A stretch of 64,000 nt of DNA, taken from NCBI GenBank assembly GCA_030220185.1, contig JASPKZ010007285.1, positions 677,001-741,000 on the forward strand, written 5' to 3'. Within the stretch, counting starts at the first letter, position 1, and each line of letters starts with the position of its first letter. Source of the stretch: Diploptera punctata (Eukaryota; Arthropoda; Insecta; Blattodea; Blaberidae). A program made the position numbers and the translations under genes. Below the pieces are notes generated by a model. That model was given only the letters and a program-made list of their open reading frames with translations. It did no database searches and was not told the DNA's origin. Positions 9,227-20,819 of the stretch are shown here, in pieces.

Positions 9227-10331
9227 TCAGGTACTAGTATAAAGATAATATATTCTTAGGACAGCTACGTTATCAGTTGTTAGTTCTGTACCCATTTTAT
9301 AAAATAATATTTGAATATCATATTTCAGATCTATATCGCTTTCGAAGTACGACTTCGAAATTATTTTCAAAAATTTGTTTTATCAAATCGAACTCAGAGT
9401 ATCTGTTTAACGAAAATGAGAATTATTTGTAAGAACGGTAACCGCCATAATACAATTAAAAGTGAGTTTCCTGTTGTACACATTTTATACACAACTGGGT
9501 TTATGAAAGCAACTTTAGCAAGTGTCAGGAACTAGTTTAAAGTAAGTAATCTTAAGAACAGCAAGATCACCAATTGAATAGCTGCCCCGAAAACAGATCC
9601 GACAAATAATAATTCGCAAGTTGAGTTTTCAATTAATAAGTGATCTATCCGGAGAATACCACGGCATGGTGCATGTAAAGCCATCCCTTCTCTCTTCCAG
9701 ACCTTTTTTAATTTATTTTTAAAAGTTGGTATTCAAGACTACAGTGATCTATATGTAACAAAACGGCAGAAGGAGTTAGTGAAGCCATGATCAGCTGTTT
9801 ATGGGTTAGATCTGTTTTCGGGCAACTAATCAATTGTACATCTATATAGGTTTTAATGCAGGGATATAAAATAGTATTTGAATATTATATGTCAAATCTA
9901 TGTCGAAAATAAAAAAAGCATCAACTGAAAAAAAGAAGAAGAAGAAGTTTGCTTGTATGATATCAGACTCTGGAAGAAGCGGTTTAACGAAAATGATAAT
10001 TTAAATAATCTTAATAGAGCAATATTATAAATAATAGCCTACAAATATAAATAAAACAATATATTTTAATGCACGAGCATAAAATATTCTTTGAATCCAC
10101 AGTAAAATTCAATTAATTTTGAAGTGAGAATTTAAAAATTAATTTTAAAAATAGGTTTATGATATCGGGCCACTGTGAAAAGCTGTAAACGAATGTGAAA
10201 AAAATTTATAAAGCGGTAACCTCATTAATGCAATAAAAATATGAACTTCCCGATACTGTGATAGTAAAAATTGTATTACCTGTTTCATAAAATTAGTCCT
10301 AAGATAACATTAGGATTATAATGCGCCAAAT
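9227..10331. repeat. Diverged AT-rich repeats beside the satellite
   Basis: Phrases recur at intervals: GTGTCAGGTACTAG (9227) and GTGTCAGGAACTAG (9523); ATTTGAATATCATAT (9310) and ATTTGAATATTATAT (9874); GTTTAACGAAAATGA twice. This suggests old, long-unit duplications. No convincing gene. The 74-codon frame at 9311-9535 has no recognisable domain. Confidence 0.5.
9584..9823. mobile_element. Possible MITE of about 240 bp
   Basis: The left end GCCCCGAAAACAGATC and the right end GATCTGTTTTCGGGC are inverted copies of about 15 bases. No coding capacity. CAATTG occurs just outside both ends, but I could not define a clear target duplication. Confidence 0.45.
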
Positions 10332-10478
10332 AAAGGTTTAAAATAAATAGCCTGCATCAGTAGTACCAATAGTTATTTTAATATTCGTTTAATTACAAAA
10401 ACATTAAACTGTCTTATTATATCATACATATATGTCGATTTTGCATACCAAGATGAAAATTAACTTAAAAATTTAGTC
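10332..10478 (+). repeat. Direct repeat bounding the satellite, left copy
   Basis: AAAGGTTTAAAATAAAT through CATACATATATGTCGATTTT to the first degenerate monomer. The right copy is at 16044-16180. The left copy has about ten extra bases near 10350. Confidence 0.85.
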
Positions 10479-13400
10479 CATCCAGTTTTTGGGGACCGGA
10501 TGCAAAAACGGAGAAAATCAACTTCAAAAATTAGTCCGTCCAAGTTTTGGGGGACCGGATGCAAAAACGGAGCAAATCAACTTAAAAAATTAGTCCGTCC
10601 AAGTTTTGGGGGACCGGATGCAAAAACGGAGCAAATCAACTTAAAAAATTAGTTCGTCCAAGTTTTGGGGGACCGGATGCAAAAACGGAGCAAATCAACT
10701 TAAAAATTAGTCCGTCTAAGTTTTGGGGGACCGGATGCAAAAACGGGTGAAATAAACTTCAAAAATTAGTCCGTCCAAGTTTTGGGGGACCGGATGCAAA
10801 AACGGAGCAATTCAACTTAAAAAATTAGTCCGTCCAAGTTTTGGGGGACCGGATGCAAAAACGGAGCAAATCAACTTAAAAAATTAGTCCGTCCAAGTTT
10901 TGGGGGACCGGATGCAAAAACGGAGCAAATCAACCAAAAAAATTAGTCCGTCCAAGTTTTGCGGGACCGGATGCAAAAACGGAGCAAATCAACTTAAAAA
11001 ATTAGTCCGTCCAAGTTTTGGGGGACCGGATGCAAAAACGGAGCAAATCAACTTAAAAAATTAGTCCGTCCAAGTTTTTGGGGACCGGATGCAAAAACGG
11101 AGCAAAACAACTTAAAAAATTAGTCCGTCCAAGTTTTGGGGGACCGGATGCAAAAACGGAGCAAATCAACTTAAAAAATTAGTCCGTCCAAGTTTTGAGG
11201 GACCGGATGCAAAAACGGAGCAAATCAACTTAAAAAATTAGTCCGTCCAAGTTTTGGGTGACCGGATACAAAAACGGAGCAAATCAACCAAAAAAATTAG
11301 TCCGTCCAAGTTTTGGGGGACCGGATGCAAAAACGGAGCAAATCAACTTAAAAAATTAGTCCGTCCAAGTTTTGGGGGACCGGATGCAAAAACGGAGCAA
11401 ATCAACTTAAAAAAATAGTCTGTCCAAGTTTTGGGAGACCGGATGCAAAAACGGAGCAAATCAACCAAAAAAATTAGTCCGTCCAAGTTTTGGGTGACCG
11501 GATGCAAAAACGGAGCAAATCAACTTAAAAAATTAGTCCGTCCAAGTTTTGGGGGACCGGATGCAAAACGGAGCAAAATCAACTTAAAAAATTAGTCCGT
11601 CCAAGTTTTGGGGGACCGGATGCAAAAACGGAGCAAATCAACTTAAAAATTAGTCCGTCCAAGTTTTGGGGGACCGGATGCAGAAACGGAGCAAATCAAC
11701 TTAAAAAATTAGTCCGTCCAAGTTTTGGGGGACCGGATGCAAAAACGGAGAAAACAACTTCAAAAATTAGTCCGTCCAAGTTTGGGGGACCGGATGCAAA
11801 AACGGAGCAAATCAACTTAAAAAATTAGTCCGTCCAAGTTTTGGGGGACCGGATGCAAAATCGGAGCAAATCAACTTAAAAATTAGTCCGTCCAAGTTTT
11901 TGGGGGACCGGATGCAAAAACGAACAAATCAACTTAAAAAATTAGTCCGTCCAAGTTTTGGGGGCCGGATGCAAAAACGGAGCAAATCAACTTAAAAAAT
12001 TAGTCCGTCCAAGTTTTGAGGGACCGGATGCAAAAACGGAGCAAATCAACTTAAAAAATTAGTCCGTCCAAGTTTTGGGTGACCGGATACAAAAACGGAG
12101 CAAATCAACCAAAAAAATTAGTCCGTCCAAGTTTTGGGGGACCGGATGCAAAAACGGAGCAAATCAAACTTAAAAATTAGTCCGTCCAAGTTTTGGGGGA
12201 CCGGATGCAAAAACGGAGCAAATCAACTTAAAAAAATAGTCTGTCCAAGTTTTGGGAGACCGGATGCAAAACGGAGCAAATCAACCAAAAAAATAGTCCG
12301 TCCAAGTTGGGTGACCGGATGCAAAAACGGAGCAAATCAACTTAAAAAATTAGTCCGTCCAAGTTTTGGGGGACCGGATGCAAAAACGGAGCAAATCAAC
12401 TTAAAAAATTAGTCCGTCCAAGTTTTGGGGGACCGGATGCAAAAACGGAGCAAATCAACTTAAAAAATTAGTCCGTCCAAGTTTTGGGGGACCGGATGCA
12501 GAAACGGAGCAAATCAACTTAAAAAATTAGTCCGTCCAAGTTTTGGGGGACCGGATGCAAAAACGGAGAAAATCAACTTCAAAAATTAGTCCGTCCAAGT
12601 TTTGGGGGACCGGATGCAAAAAACGGGCAAATCAACTTAAAAAATTAGTCCGTCCAAGTTTTGGGGGACCGGATGCAAAATCGAGCAAATCAACTTAAAA
12701 AATTAGTCCGTCCAAGTTTTGGGGGACCGGATGCAAAAACGGAACAAATCAACTTAAAAATTAGTCCGTCCAAGTTTTGGGGGACCGGATGCAAAAATCG
12801 GAGCAAATCAACTTAAAAAATTAGTCCGTCCAAGTTTTTGGGGGACCGGATGCAAAACGGAGCAAATCAACTTAAAAAATTAGTCCGTCCAAGTTTTGGG
12901 GGACCGGATGCAAAAACGGAGCAAATCAACTTAAAAAATTAGTCCGTCCAAGTTTGGGGGACCGGATGCAAAAAACGGAGCAAATCAACTTAAAAAATTA
13001 GTCCGTCTCAAGTTTTGGGGGACCGGATGCAAAAACGGGTAGAAATAAACTTCAAAAAATTAGTCCGTCCAAGTTTTGGGGGACCGGATGCAAAAACGGA
13101 GCAAATCAACTTAAAAAATTAGTCCGTCCAAGTTTTGGGGGACCGGATGCAAAAACGGAGCAAATAAACTTAAAAAATTATCCGTCCAAGTTTTGGGGGA
13201 CCGGATGCAAAACAGGAGCAATCAACTTAAAAAATTAGTCCGTCCAAGTTTTGCGGGACCGGATGCAAAAACGGAGCAAATCAACTTAAAAAATTAGTCC
13301 CGTCCAAGTTTGGGGGGACCGGATGCAAAAACATAGCAAATCAACCAAAAAATTAGTCCGTCCAAGTTTTGCGGGACCGGATGCAAAAACGGAGCAAATC

Positions 13401-16044
13401 AACTTAAAAAATTAGTCCCTCCAAGATTTGGGGGACCGGATGCAAAAACATAGCAAATCAACTTAAAAAATTAGTCCGTCCAAGTTTTGGGGGACCGGAT
13501 GCAAAAACGGAGCAAATCAACTTAAAAAATTAGTCCGTCCAAGTTTTGGGGGACCGGATGCAAAAACGGAGCAAATCAACTTAAAAAATTAGTCCGTCTA
13601 AGTTTTGGGGGACCGGATGCAAAAACGGGTGAAATAAACTTCAAAAATTACTCCGTCCAAGTTTTGGGGGACCGGATGCAAAAACGGAGCAATTCAACTT
13701 AAAAAATTAGTCCGTCCAAGTTTTGGGGGACCGGATGCAAAAACGGAGCAAATCAACTTAAAAATTAGTCCGTCCAAGTTTTGGGGGACCGGATGCAAAA
13801 ACGGAGCAAATCAACTTAAAAAATTAGTCCGTCCAAGTTTTGGGGGACCGGATGCAAAACGGAGCAATTCAACCTAAAAAATTAGTCCGTCCAAGTTTTG
13901 GAGGACCGGATGCAAAAACGGAGCAAATCAACTTAAAAAATTAGTCCGTCCAAGTTTTCGGGGACCGGATGCAAAAACGGAGCAAATCAACTTAAAAAAT
14001 TAGTCCGTCCAAGTTTTGGGGGACCGGATGCAAAAACGGAGCAAATCAACTTAAAAAATTAGTCCGTCCAAGTTTTGGGGGACCGGATGCAAAAACGGAG
14101 CAAATCAACTTAAAAAATTAGTCCGTCCAAGTTTTTGGGGACCGGATGCAAAAACGGAGCAAAACAACTTAAAAAATTAGTCCGTCCAAGTTTTGGGGGA
14201 CCGGATGCAAAAACGGAGCAAATCAACTTAAAAAATTAGTCCGTCCAAGTTTTGAGGGACCGGATGCAAAAACGGAGCAAATCAACTTAAAAAATTAGTC
14301 CGTCCAAGTTTTGGGTGACCGGATACAAAAACGGAGCAAATCAACCAAAAAAATTAGTCCGTCCAAGTTTTGGGGGACCGGATGCAAAAACGGAGCAAAT
14401 CAACTTAAAAAATTAGTCCGTCCAAGTTTTGGGGGACCGGATGCAAAAACGGAGCAAATCAACTTAAAAAAATAGTCTGTCCAAGTTTTGGGAGACCGGA
14501 TGCAAAAACGGAGCAAATCAACCAAAAAAATTAGTCCGTCCAAGTTTTGGGTGACCGGATGCAAAAACGGAGCAAATCAACTTAAAAAATTAGTCCGTCC
14601 AAGTTTTGGGGGACCGGATGCAAAAACGGAGCAAATCAACTTAAAAAATTAGTCCGTCCAAGTTTTGGGGGACCGGATGCAAAAACGGAGCAAATCAACT
14701 TAAAAAATTAGTCCGTCCAAGTTTTGGGGGACCGGATGCAAAAACGGAGCAAATCAACTTAAAAAATTAGTCCGTCCAAGTTTTGGGGGACCGGATGCAA
14801 AAACGGAGAAAATCAACTTCAAAAATTAGTCCGTCCAAGTTTTGGGGGACCGGATGCAAAAACGGAGCAAATCAACTTAAAAAATTAGTCCGTCCAAGTT
14901 TTGGGGGACCGGATGCAAAATCGGAGCAAATCAACTTAAAAAATTAGTCCGTCCAAGTTTTTGGGGGACCGGATGCAAAAACGGAACAAATCAACTTAAA
15001 AAATTAGTCCGTCCAAGTTTTGGGGGACCGGATGCAAAAACGGAGCAAATCAACTTAAAAAATTAGTCCGTCCAAGTTTTGGGGACCGGATGCAAAAACG
15101 GAGCAAATCAACTAAAAAAATTAGTCCGTCCAAGTTTTGGGAGACCGGATGCAAAAACGGAGCAAATCAACTTAAAAAATTAGTCCGTCCAAGTTTTGGG
15201 GGACCGGATGCAAAAACGGAGCAAATCAACTTAAAAAATTAGTCCGTCCAAGTTTTGGGGGACCGGATGCAAAAACGGAGCAAATCAACTTAAAAATTAG
15301 TCCGTCTAAGTTTTGGGGGACCGGATGCAAAAACGGGTGAAATAAACTTCAAAAATTACTCCGTCCAAGTTTTGGGGGACCGGATGCAAAAACGGAGCAA
15401 TTCAACTTAAAAAATTAGTCCGTCCAAGTTTTGGGGGACCGGATGCAAAAACGGAGCAAATCAACTTAAAAAATTAGTCCGTCCAAGTTTTGGGGGACCG
15501 GATGCAAAAACGGAGCAAATCAACCAAAAAAATTAGTCCGTCCAAGTTTTGCGGGACCGGATGCAAAAACGGAGCAAATCAACTTAAAAAATTAGTCCCT
15601 CCAAGATTTGGGGGACCGGATGCAAAAACATAGCAAATCAACTTAAAAAATTAGTCCGTCCAAGTTTTGGGGGACCGGATGCAAAAACGGAGCAAATCAA
15701 CTTAAAAAATTAGTCCGTCCAAGTTTTGGGGGACCGGATGCAAAAACGGAGCAAATCAACTTAAAAAATTAGTCCGTCTAAGTTTTGGGGGACCGGATGC
15801 AAAAACGGGTGAAATAAACTTCAAAAATTACTCCGTCCAAGTTTTGGGGGACCGGATGCAAAAACGGAGCAATTCAACTTAAAAAATTAGTCCGTTCAAA
15901 TTTTGGGGGACCGGATGCAAAAACGGAGCAAATCAACTTAAAAAATTACTCCGTCCTAGTTTCGGGGACCGGATGCAAAAACGGAGCAAATCAACTTAAA
16001 AAATTAGTCCGTCCAAATTTTGGGGGACCGGATGCAAAAACGGA
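10461..16044 (+). repeat. 59-bp satellite array, about 94 monomers
   Basis: Each unit carries, in order, TTAGTCCGTCC, AAGTTTTGGGGG, ACCGGATGCAAAAACGG and AGCAAATCAACTTAAAAAA. Most neighbours differ by zero to three bases. Variant monomers (GGGTGAAATAAACTTC, TTTTGAGGGACC, GGGTGACCGGATAC, AACCAAAAAAATTAG) recur at fixed offsets, showing that blocks of many monomers were duplicated. The unit is not in frame, so open frames inside are chance. The role is unknown. Confidence 0.97.
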
Positions 16045-16180
16045 AAGGTTTAAAAATAAATATTAGTATCAATAATTATTTTATTATTGGTTTAATTACA
16101 GAAACGTTAAACTGTCTTATGATATCATACATATATGTCGATTTTGCATAAAAAGATGAAAATCGATTTCAAAAAGTTAG
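16044..16180 (+). repeat. Direct repeat bounding the satellite, right copy
   Basis: AAAGGTTTAAAAATAAAT through CATACATATATGTCGATTTT, then a degenerate half-monomer (GATGAAAATCGATTTCAAAA, AGTTAGTG). Same order and orientation as 10332-10478. Confidence 0.85.
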
Positions 16181-16777
16181 TGTACTCCATCATTGGATAT
16201 ACATCAACAGAAAGCAGAACCCAACACGGGCATCATGTAGTAAACATGGCAAACAAAAATTAAAATTAACTCTTAGAATATTCATAGGGAGTATCAAGTT
16301 TGAAATTCTGTAGTGTACCATACTAGCTGTTAAGTATTTCTATTAATACAAAATGTGTATTTGTGTTATATAATTAGAGGATAATTAATATAGTATGTAT
16401 ATATTTTATGTTTTATAATAATTTCAATTATTTTAGTAACATAAGTTATTGTTGTGCCATCTATGTGCGAGAACGCTAACAAATGCCGCTACATTCATTT
16501 ATTAGAGCGGAAAGTGTGTTTATTAACAAGCCAATCTTTTGTTTTAATCATAAACTGACAACTATATAGCGCTTTTAAAAGAGCAGCTAGTTGATTCAAG
16601 CGGTAGCGTTTTAGAAACGTACCACGTTCAACCCCCGTGTTAATATCTCAATTTCTCAATTATTGTCGACGTAAATTCTGATTTGGAATTATTTTCAAGA
16701 TATATTTCATAACATTCGCCATTTCATGATATTATAAACAAATAAATAAAATTGACAATTAAATAAATCTATATGCA
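16181..16777. other. No feature recognised
   Basis: AT-rich sequence right of the satellite. No frame or repeat partner found. Confidence 0.45.
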
Positions 16778-17070
16778 GTGGAGACAAAATAATGGAAACT
16801 TCTACCAATCTTAATTAATATTATGTAGATCCAGCTTTAGTCTTTAAAACACCTACAATTATCCTTGGATCATGGGAAAAGACAAGAATATTTTGTATTA
16901 AGTATGTGCAATTCACAGAAAATAATTTCATATAGGCCTATATTGTACTTGGAGAATGCATCTTGGTTCCTACACGGTACACTGTAGAAAAAGTCTATTT
17001 ACCAATTCATATGTGGTAGTGAATTGATATTTGCGGGTATTTACACATTTTAATTAAGTAATACAGATCC
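16778..17070 (+). mobile_element. Tc1-like element end, diverged copy 1
   Basis: Starts GTGGAGACAAAATAATGG, which resembles Tc1-type terminal repeats, and aligns over about 290 bases with 17408-17700 (shared phrases include CTTTAAAACACCTACAATT versus CTTCAAAACACCTGCAATT). No transposase frame is visible. Confidence 0.5.
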
Positions 17071-17082
17071 CTACACCGTTGC

Positions 17083-17400
17083 CGAGTTGATTAAGGCATC
17101 ATGCCTTGGTACAGTGCTACTGAACCGGCGCTGGTTCGAGATCATGTAAAGGAACATTCGTTCAAATAATTTCTGGCAGTACATGACCGGTGCCTACCCA
17201 GCATCGAGAGCACTTTGACAACTATAATAAGTACCGGTTTCACGTTGAGAAAACCTACTATAACCACTGGGGGACCCGCGATGCCAACCATATGTCACTC
17301 CAATACTAGCGCATCAGTGATCAACACATGTGGACGTGAACCGTCTGGTAGACCAAGAATCTTCTAGGCCTGTTACAACATGGAGCAATAGTAAATAAGT
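17083..17400 (+). mobile_element. Possible tRNA-derived SINE (SINE4)
   Basis: An A-box-like TTGATTAAGGCATCATGCC and a B-box-like GGTTCGAGATC lie about 45 bases apart, followed by a non-coding body. Only one copy is seen here, lying between two Tc1-like fragments. Confidence 0.45.
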
Positions 17401-17407
17401 AAACATT

Positions 17408-17700
17408 GTACACAGGGGTAGACAAAATAATAGAAACACCTTCCAAACATTCAATGACATTGTATAGGATCAGAATTAGCCTTCAAAACACCTGCAATTC
17501 TTCTTGGGTCACGTGCAACGACAACAAACTTTTTTGTTATTATGTACAAATCACATAGAAGAATTTTCTATGTACTGTACATGGAGTATGCATATTAGTT
17601 CCTACAACAGTAGGCCTACTGAGATGAATGATACCGTTTACCAATCCCGGTAATTAATATCTACAAGTGTCCACTCTTCATCTCAATAAAGTAATTTACT
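17408..17700 (+). mobile_element. Tc1-like element end, diverged copy 2
   Basis: Starts GGGGTAGACAAAATAATAG and aligns with 16778-17070. Both copies are old and non-coding. Confidence 0.5.
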
Positions 17701-17733
17701 AAAATATTACCTTTGCTTTGGAAAATATTAGCT

Positions 17734-17838
17734 ATGCTGACAGTTGAGGGTGATGCGCCAAACGAAAAATGTACAGTGTTCGAAAGAGTGACGATCTCTG
17801 ACAGTAAAAATGCAACTGTCAAGAAACACAGACATTGG
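17734..17838 (+). pseudogene. Conserved short coding-like block shared with 21578-21690
   Basis: The plus frame reads VEGDAPNEKCTVFERV, then KNATVKKHRHWFHW. The minus strand at 21578-21690 reads VEGDKPDEKSTFGEE, then KNTTVKKCGHGFIW. Similarity is clearer in protein than in DNA, so the block may derive from a coding sequence. I do not recognise the protein. Confidence 0.5.
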
Positions 17839-19429
17839 TTCCACTGGTGTAAAATTTTACGGAGGTAAAATAATCCCCAATTCTAATCCGGGAGGAACTA
17901 CTTCAGGTAATCCATTGCAGAGGTTCGAACATAGGGACGTGTTCAATTAGTTATTTAGATATTTAGTTATAAAAATAGGACCAAGCATCAAGTAACAAAA
18001 TCTAAATTTGTTTACCTAATTATTATATATATATATATACTTTTTTTTTGGTTCGGAGAATATCGATTAGGCGAATTTGCACGATGGTTTTGAAACCCAG
18101 AGGCCTACGTGAGTGTTACTTGATTTTGGTGAAACGTTTTTATAAAAAACGATTGATTTTATATAAAAACGTTAACGGGACCAAATACCTGTCATTCCTT
18201 CATTAGTTCAGGATGCATTCAAATAGAAGACCTAATATAGTGAACGCATTAAACTACACGAAGGAACAACAGGAATATCCTATCCCTCACGTCCTCGTCG
18301 TGGTCCTGGTAATGCAGCAAATTAAAAACATAAATATTTCAATAAGTTTAAAATTGGCTGCAGCTAAGAGGGAAGGTGTTCTTTTTATTAAATTACACTT
18401 TGTAAACTACTGTACGTGCCTTTTCTATAACTTGTGTAAGGTATTAGCCTTCATTTGGTGCGATTAACTCAGATAGCAAAATATTAAAATAAACCTCTGA
18501 CAGGTGTCGTTTTCCATAACTAGATTTTAAAAAAATAAGAAGTGTATCTTTGTATCCTTTTGGAAACCGGCTTCCACTTATGTCAGAAGCGTCGCCGAAC
18601 AGTAAAAAACGGCTACACTTTACAACGTGTGACGCGTCTATATTAATTCCTTCATAAAGTCCTGGCAAATCTTATTCTTAGGGTTTCATTTTTCAAATTA
18701 TTTATATTTCCCTTTGATTTCTTTTTAAATTCATTAGCATTATCATTTGACAAACGAGAGATCAGAAAACATGTATTAATCTTCTCAGAGACCAATTACA
18801 AAAAAAAAATATTAAGCTTATTCAGTTTGGACATAAATAGGAGTAAAATAAACTAAAAGTATTTGATACTCTGTGTGTTTATGTTTTTGGGTAAAATTGT
18901 ATAAATTCACAAGCAGAATATTGACTTTAATTTATATTTCTGATCATATTGTTGACTTCGACTTTTTATGTGATGTTTTTTGTTTATTTCTCGTTAAGGT
19001 ATTGACTTAATTTCGTGATTTTTTTTTTTCGACTAGACCCATATTCCATGAATTACTTGCATTTTCCAAATCTTGAAAGACCCATGTCAGAGGGTGTGGC
19101 GCAGGTAGGAGTGAGGGGGGGGGCTGCTGCAGGTAATTAACGTAGAAGTTCATCAGTCAAGGTAACAAGTCGCAGCGGTTGATGCCCCGTGTCCACCTGT
19201 CATCAAACTACAAACGAATTCACCCCTTTTTTTATACGCATGCGCTTTACACATTTTTTTCTGGCAGAAAAATTGAAGTACGCTTGGAAAACGACATAAA
19301 TAATAGCCCAACCAACTTGCAGATATTAACTGAAAGCCTTCAGCAAGCAATGAGAATAATAATTCCAAGTGCATTCACTTCCATATGCTAACAGCATAGA
19401 TATATACATAAATACGTTCATAAATTAAT
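17839..19429. other. No feature recognised
   Basis: Mostly AT-rich non-coding sequence with a short (TA)n at about 18026-18040 and a G run near 19118. Open frames of 60-85 codons (18213-18467, 18444-18668, 19153-19391) have no recognisable domain, overlap on both strands and look like chance. Confidence 0.45.
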
Positions 19430-19560
19430 TACAACTGTCTTGAATCCTGTTTTGAATCCTGCTGATGATGGAACTAGTCCCGAAATCGCTACAGATAAAT
19501 AACCAATAAAGTTGAGGAGACGGACCTTTTAGGTAAATATTTCATAATTGTATATTTTAA
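19430..19560 (+). mobile_element. Possible Penelope-like element terminus
   Basis: CTGATGATGGAACTAGTCCC with GAAA following resembles the CTGAxGA-hairpin-GAAA motif near Penelope-like element ends. It is followed by AAAGTTGAGGAGACGGACC, which also forms the arms of the palindrome at 58148-58250. Confidence 0.45.
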
Positions 19561-19620
19561 TTTTGAATAATACCTCAACGCAACAAATCATGAATCTTAC
19601 AAAAGTTGACTACAACTGTC

Positions 19621-19966
19621 TCAGTGAATAACATTTATTTCATTATGAACGTCCCACAACACAGTGTTTCTCCTTGAACCCCCCAAACTGATTTGTCGCC
19701 GGAGGTTCCTGCCTAAAGCATCTTCTTCCCTCAAATCTCTAGTTTCCATACTTCTCCTCACTCCATGTAGGTCTGCCTCTCCTACTTCGTCCATTAGCTT
19801 TCCAATCGAGAATCTTCTTTGGTATTCTCTCATCTTCTATTCTTATGAGTGTCCATGCCATTTCTAACTTTTTTCTTCCATTTTTTCTAATGTTTTTTTT
19901 TCAACTTGCATAATTTCCCTTATCGTGCTGTTTCTGACTTTATCCCTTCTTGAAATTCTTGCCTCT
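19621..19966 (-). mobile_element. LINE remnant (family E), RT C-terminus
   Basis: Minus translation reads SRRDKVRNSTIREIMQVEKK, later MAWTLIRIEDERIP, then in the open frame 19833-19621 KLMDEVGEADLHGVRRSM. The RxxxIREIM and ERIPKK patterns are typical of LINE C-termini. Broken by frameshifts. Confidence 0.75.
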
Positions 19967-19968
19967 TG

Positions 19969-20000
<32 letters not shown>

Positions 20001-20006
20001 CATAAC

Positions 20007-20036
<30 letters not shown>
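19969..20036. repeat. (TAA)n microsatellite, imperfect
   Basis: TAA/AAT units with a CATAAC interruption, between two LINE remnants. Confidence 0.95.
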
Positions 20037-20038
<2 letters not shown>

Positions 20039-20343
20039 ACATTACTAGATCATAAAGAAGTGAAGGTATCTTAGAAGAATTACACATGGAACTTTTATAA
20101 AACAAAATTTCTGATTACGGATAAGTCAAGGTGGATGCAACATGTTCATCGAATGGAAGATCACAAGACACCCAAACAAATCCTAAGCTATCAACCTGTA
20201 GGAAGTAGAAGAACAGGACGTCCACTCAAAAGACTTTTGGTCAGTGTTTCTCTTGAAGCCGAAACAGGTCAACAAATGGCCTAAATTCGTGAATGTACTA
20301 TGATGATGATGATGATGATGATAATGATAATAATAATAATAAT
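20037..20343 (+). mobile_element. LINE family F, C-terminus with (GAT)n tail
   Basis: The plus frame reads SRWMQHVHRMEDHKTPKQIL, GSRRTGRPLKRLL and VSLEAETGQQMA, then stops. It is followed by CGTGAATGTACTATGATGATG and a (GAT)n/(AAT)n tail. Further copies are at 28440-28560 and 55528-56110. Confidence 0.8.
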
Positions 20344-20460
20344 GTTTTGTTTATTCTGGCAGAGTTAAGGCCATAAGTGCTTCTCTTCCACTCAACCAGC
20401 ACAAATATACAAATTCATAATAAATGAGTTTGGTCTAAATTATTCTTACCTCATATTTTC
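20344..20460 (-). mobile_element. CR1/L2-like LINE (family J), 3' end only
   Basis: CTGGCAGAGTTAAGGCCATA and CTTCCACTCAACCAGC are the family J 3'-end block in minus orientation, with AAT units at its tail side. Confidence 0.75.
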
Positions 20461-20499
20461 AAAGTATGGCACAGACTCTTTAGTAACTGAAGATGGACA

Positions 20500-20815
20500 A
20501 ACATGCCTTGAAACAACTAATATGCTGGCGGATTATTGTTGGACCATCAAGAGGGATGCTCCACAGGCAAAATATAGCAGAAAATCGTAATTTCTTACTT
20601 TCTAGGTGAGTCCGAACGTTCGAATATTGTGCAGTTTCGAATGTAGAAACTATTAAAATGTCTGAAATTATAAATTCCTGTCTCTCGGAAACCTTGCGTG
20701 ATGGAGAAAAACCAATATCATATTTGAATTCTGGAGAAAAAATACTATCAGAAACACATATTTTTCTTTCTGAGACAAAAAGAAAGTTTCTTTTATGTTG
20801 CACAGTGTAATCTAT
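20500..20815 (+). mobile_element. Unclassified DNA transposon (family K), partial copy
   Basis: Aligns with 22080-22378 (+) and with 52274-52570 (-): phrases such as GAGGGATGCTCCACAGGC, TCTCTCGGAAACCTTGCG and the end TTGCACAGTGTAAT. The left half of the element is missing. The minus-strand 107-codon frame is not supported by the other copies. Confidence 0.7.
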
Positions 20816-20819
20816 AATT

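Noticed and set aside
12134..12412. 92-codon open frame inside the satellite
   Set aside because: 59 is not a multiple of 3, so the frame exists only by chance run-through of monomer indels; it begins and ends within repeat units.
10461..16044. CRISPR-like regular repeat array
   Set aside because: The 59-bp units are contiguous with no unique spacers and the context is eukaryotic; it is satellite DNA.
17083..17155. Functional tRNA gene
   Set aside because: A- and B-box-like words are present but acceptor and anticodon arms do not pair; at best a SINE head.
19430..19480. Hammerhead ribozyme call at CTGATGATGGAACTAGTCCC
   Set aside because: The core CTGATGA and GAAA are present, but helix II closes poorly and no stem III or UH cleavage site fits; kept only as a possible Penelope-like terminus.
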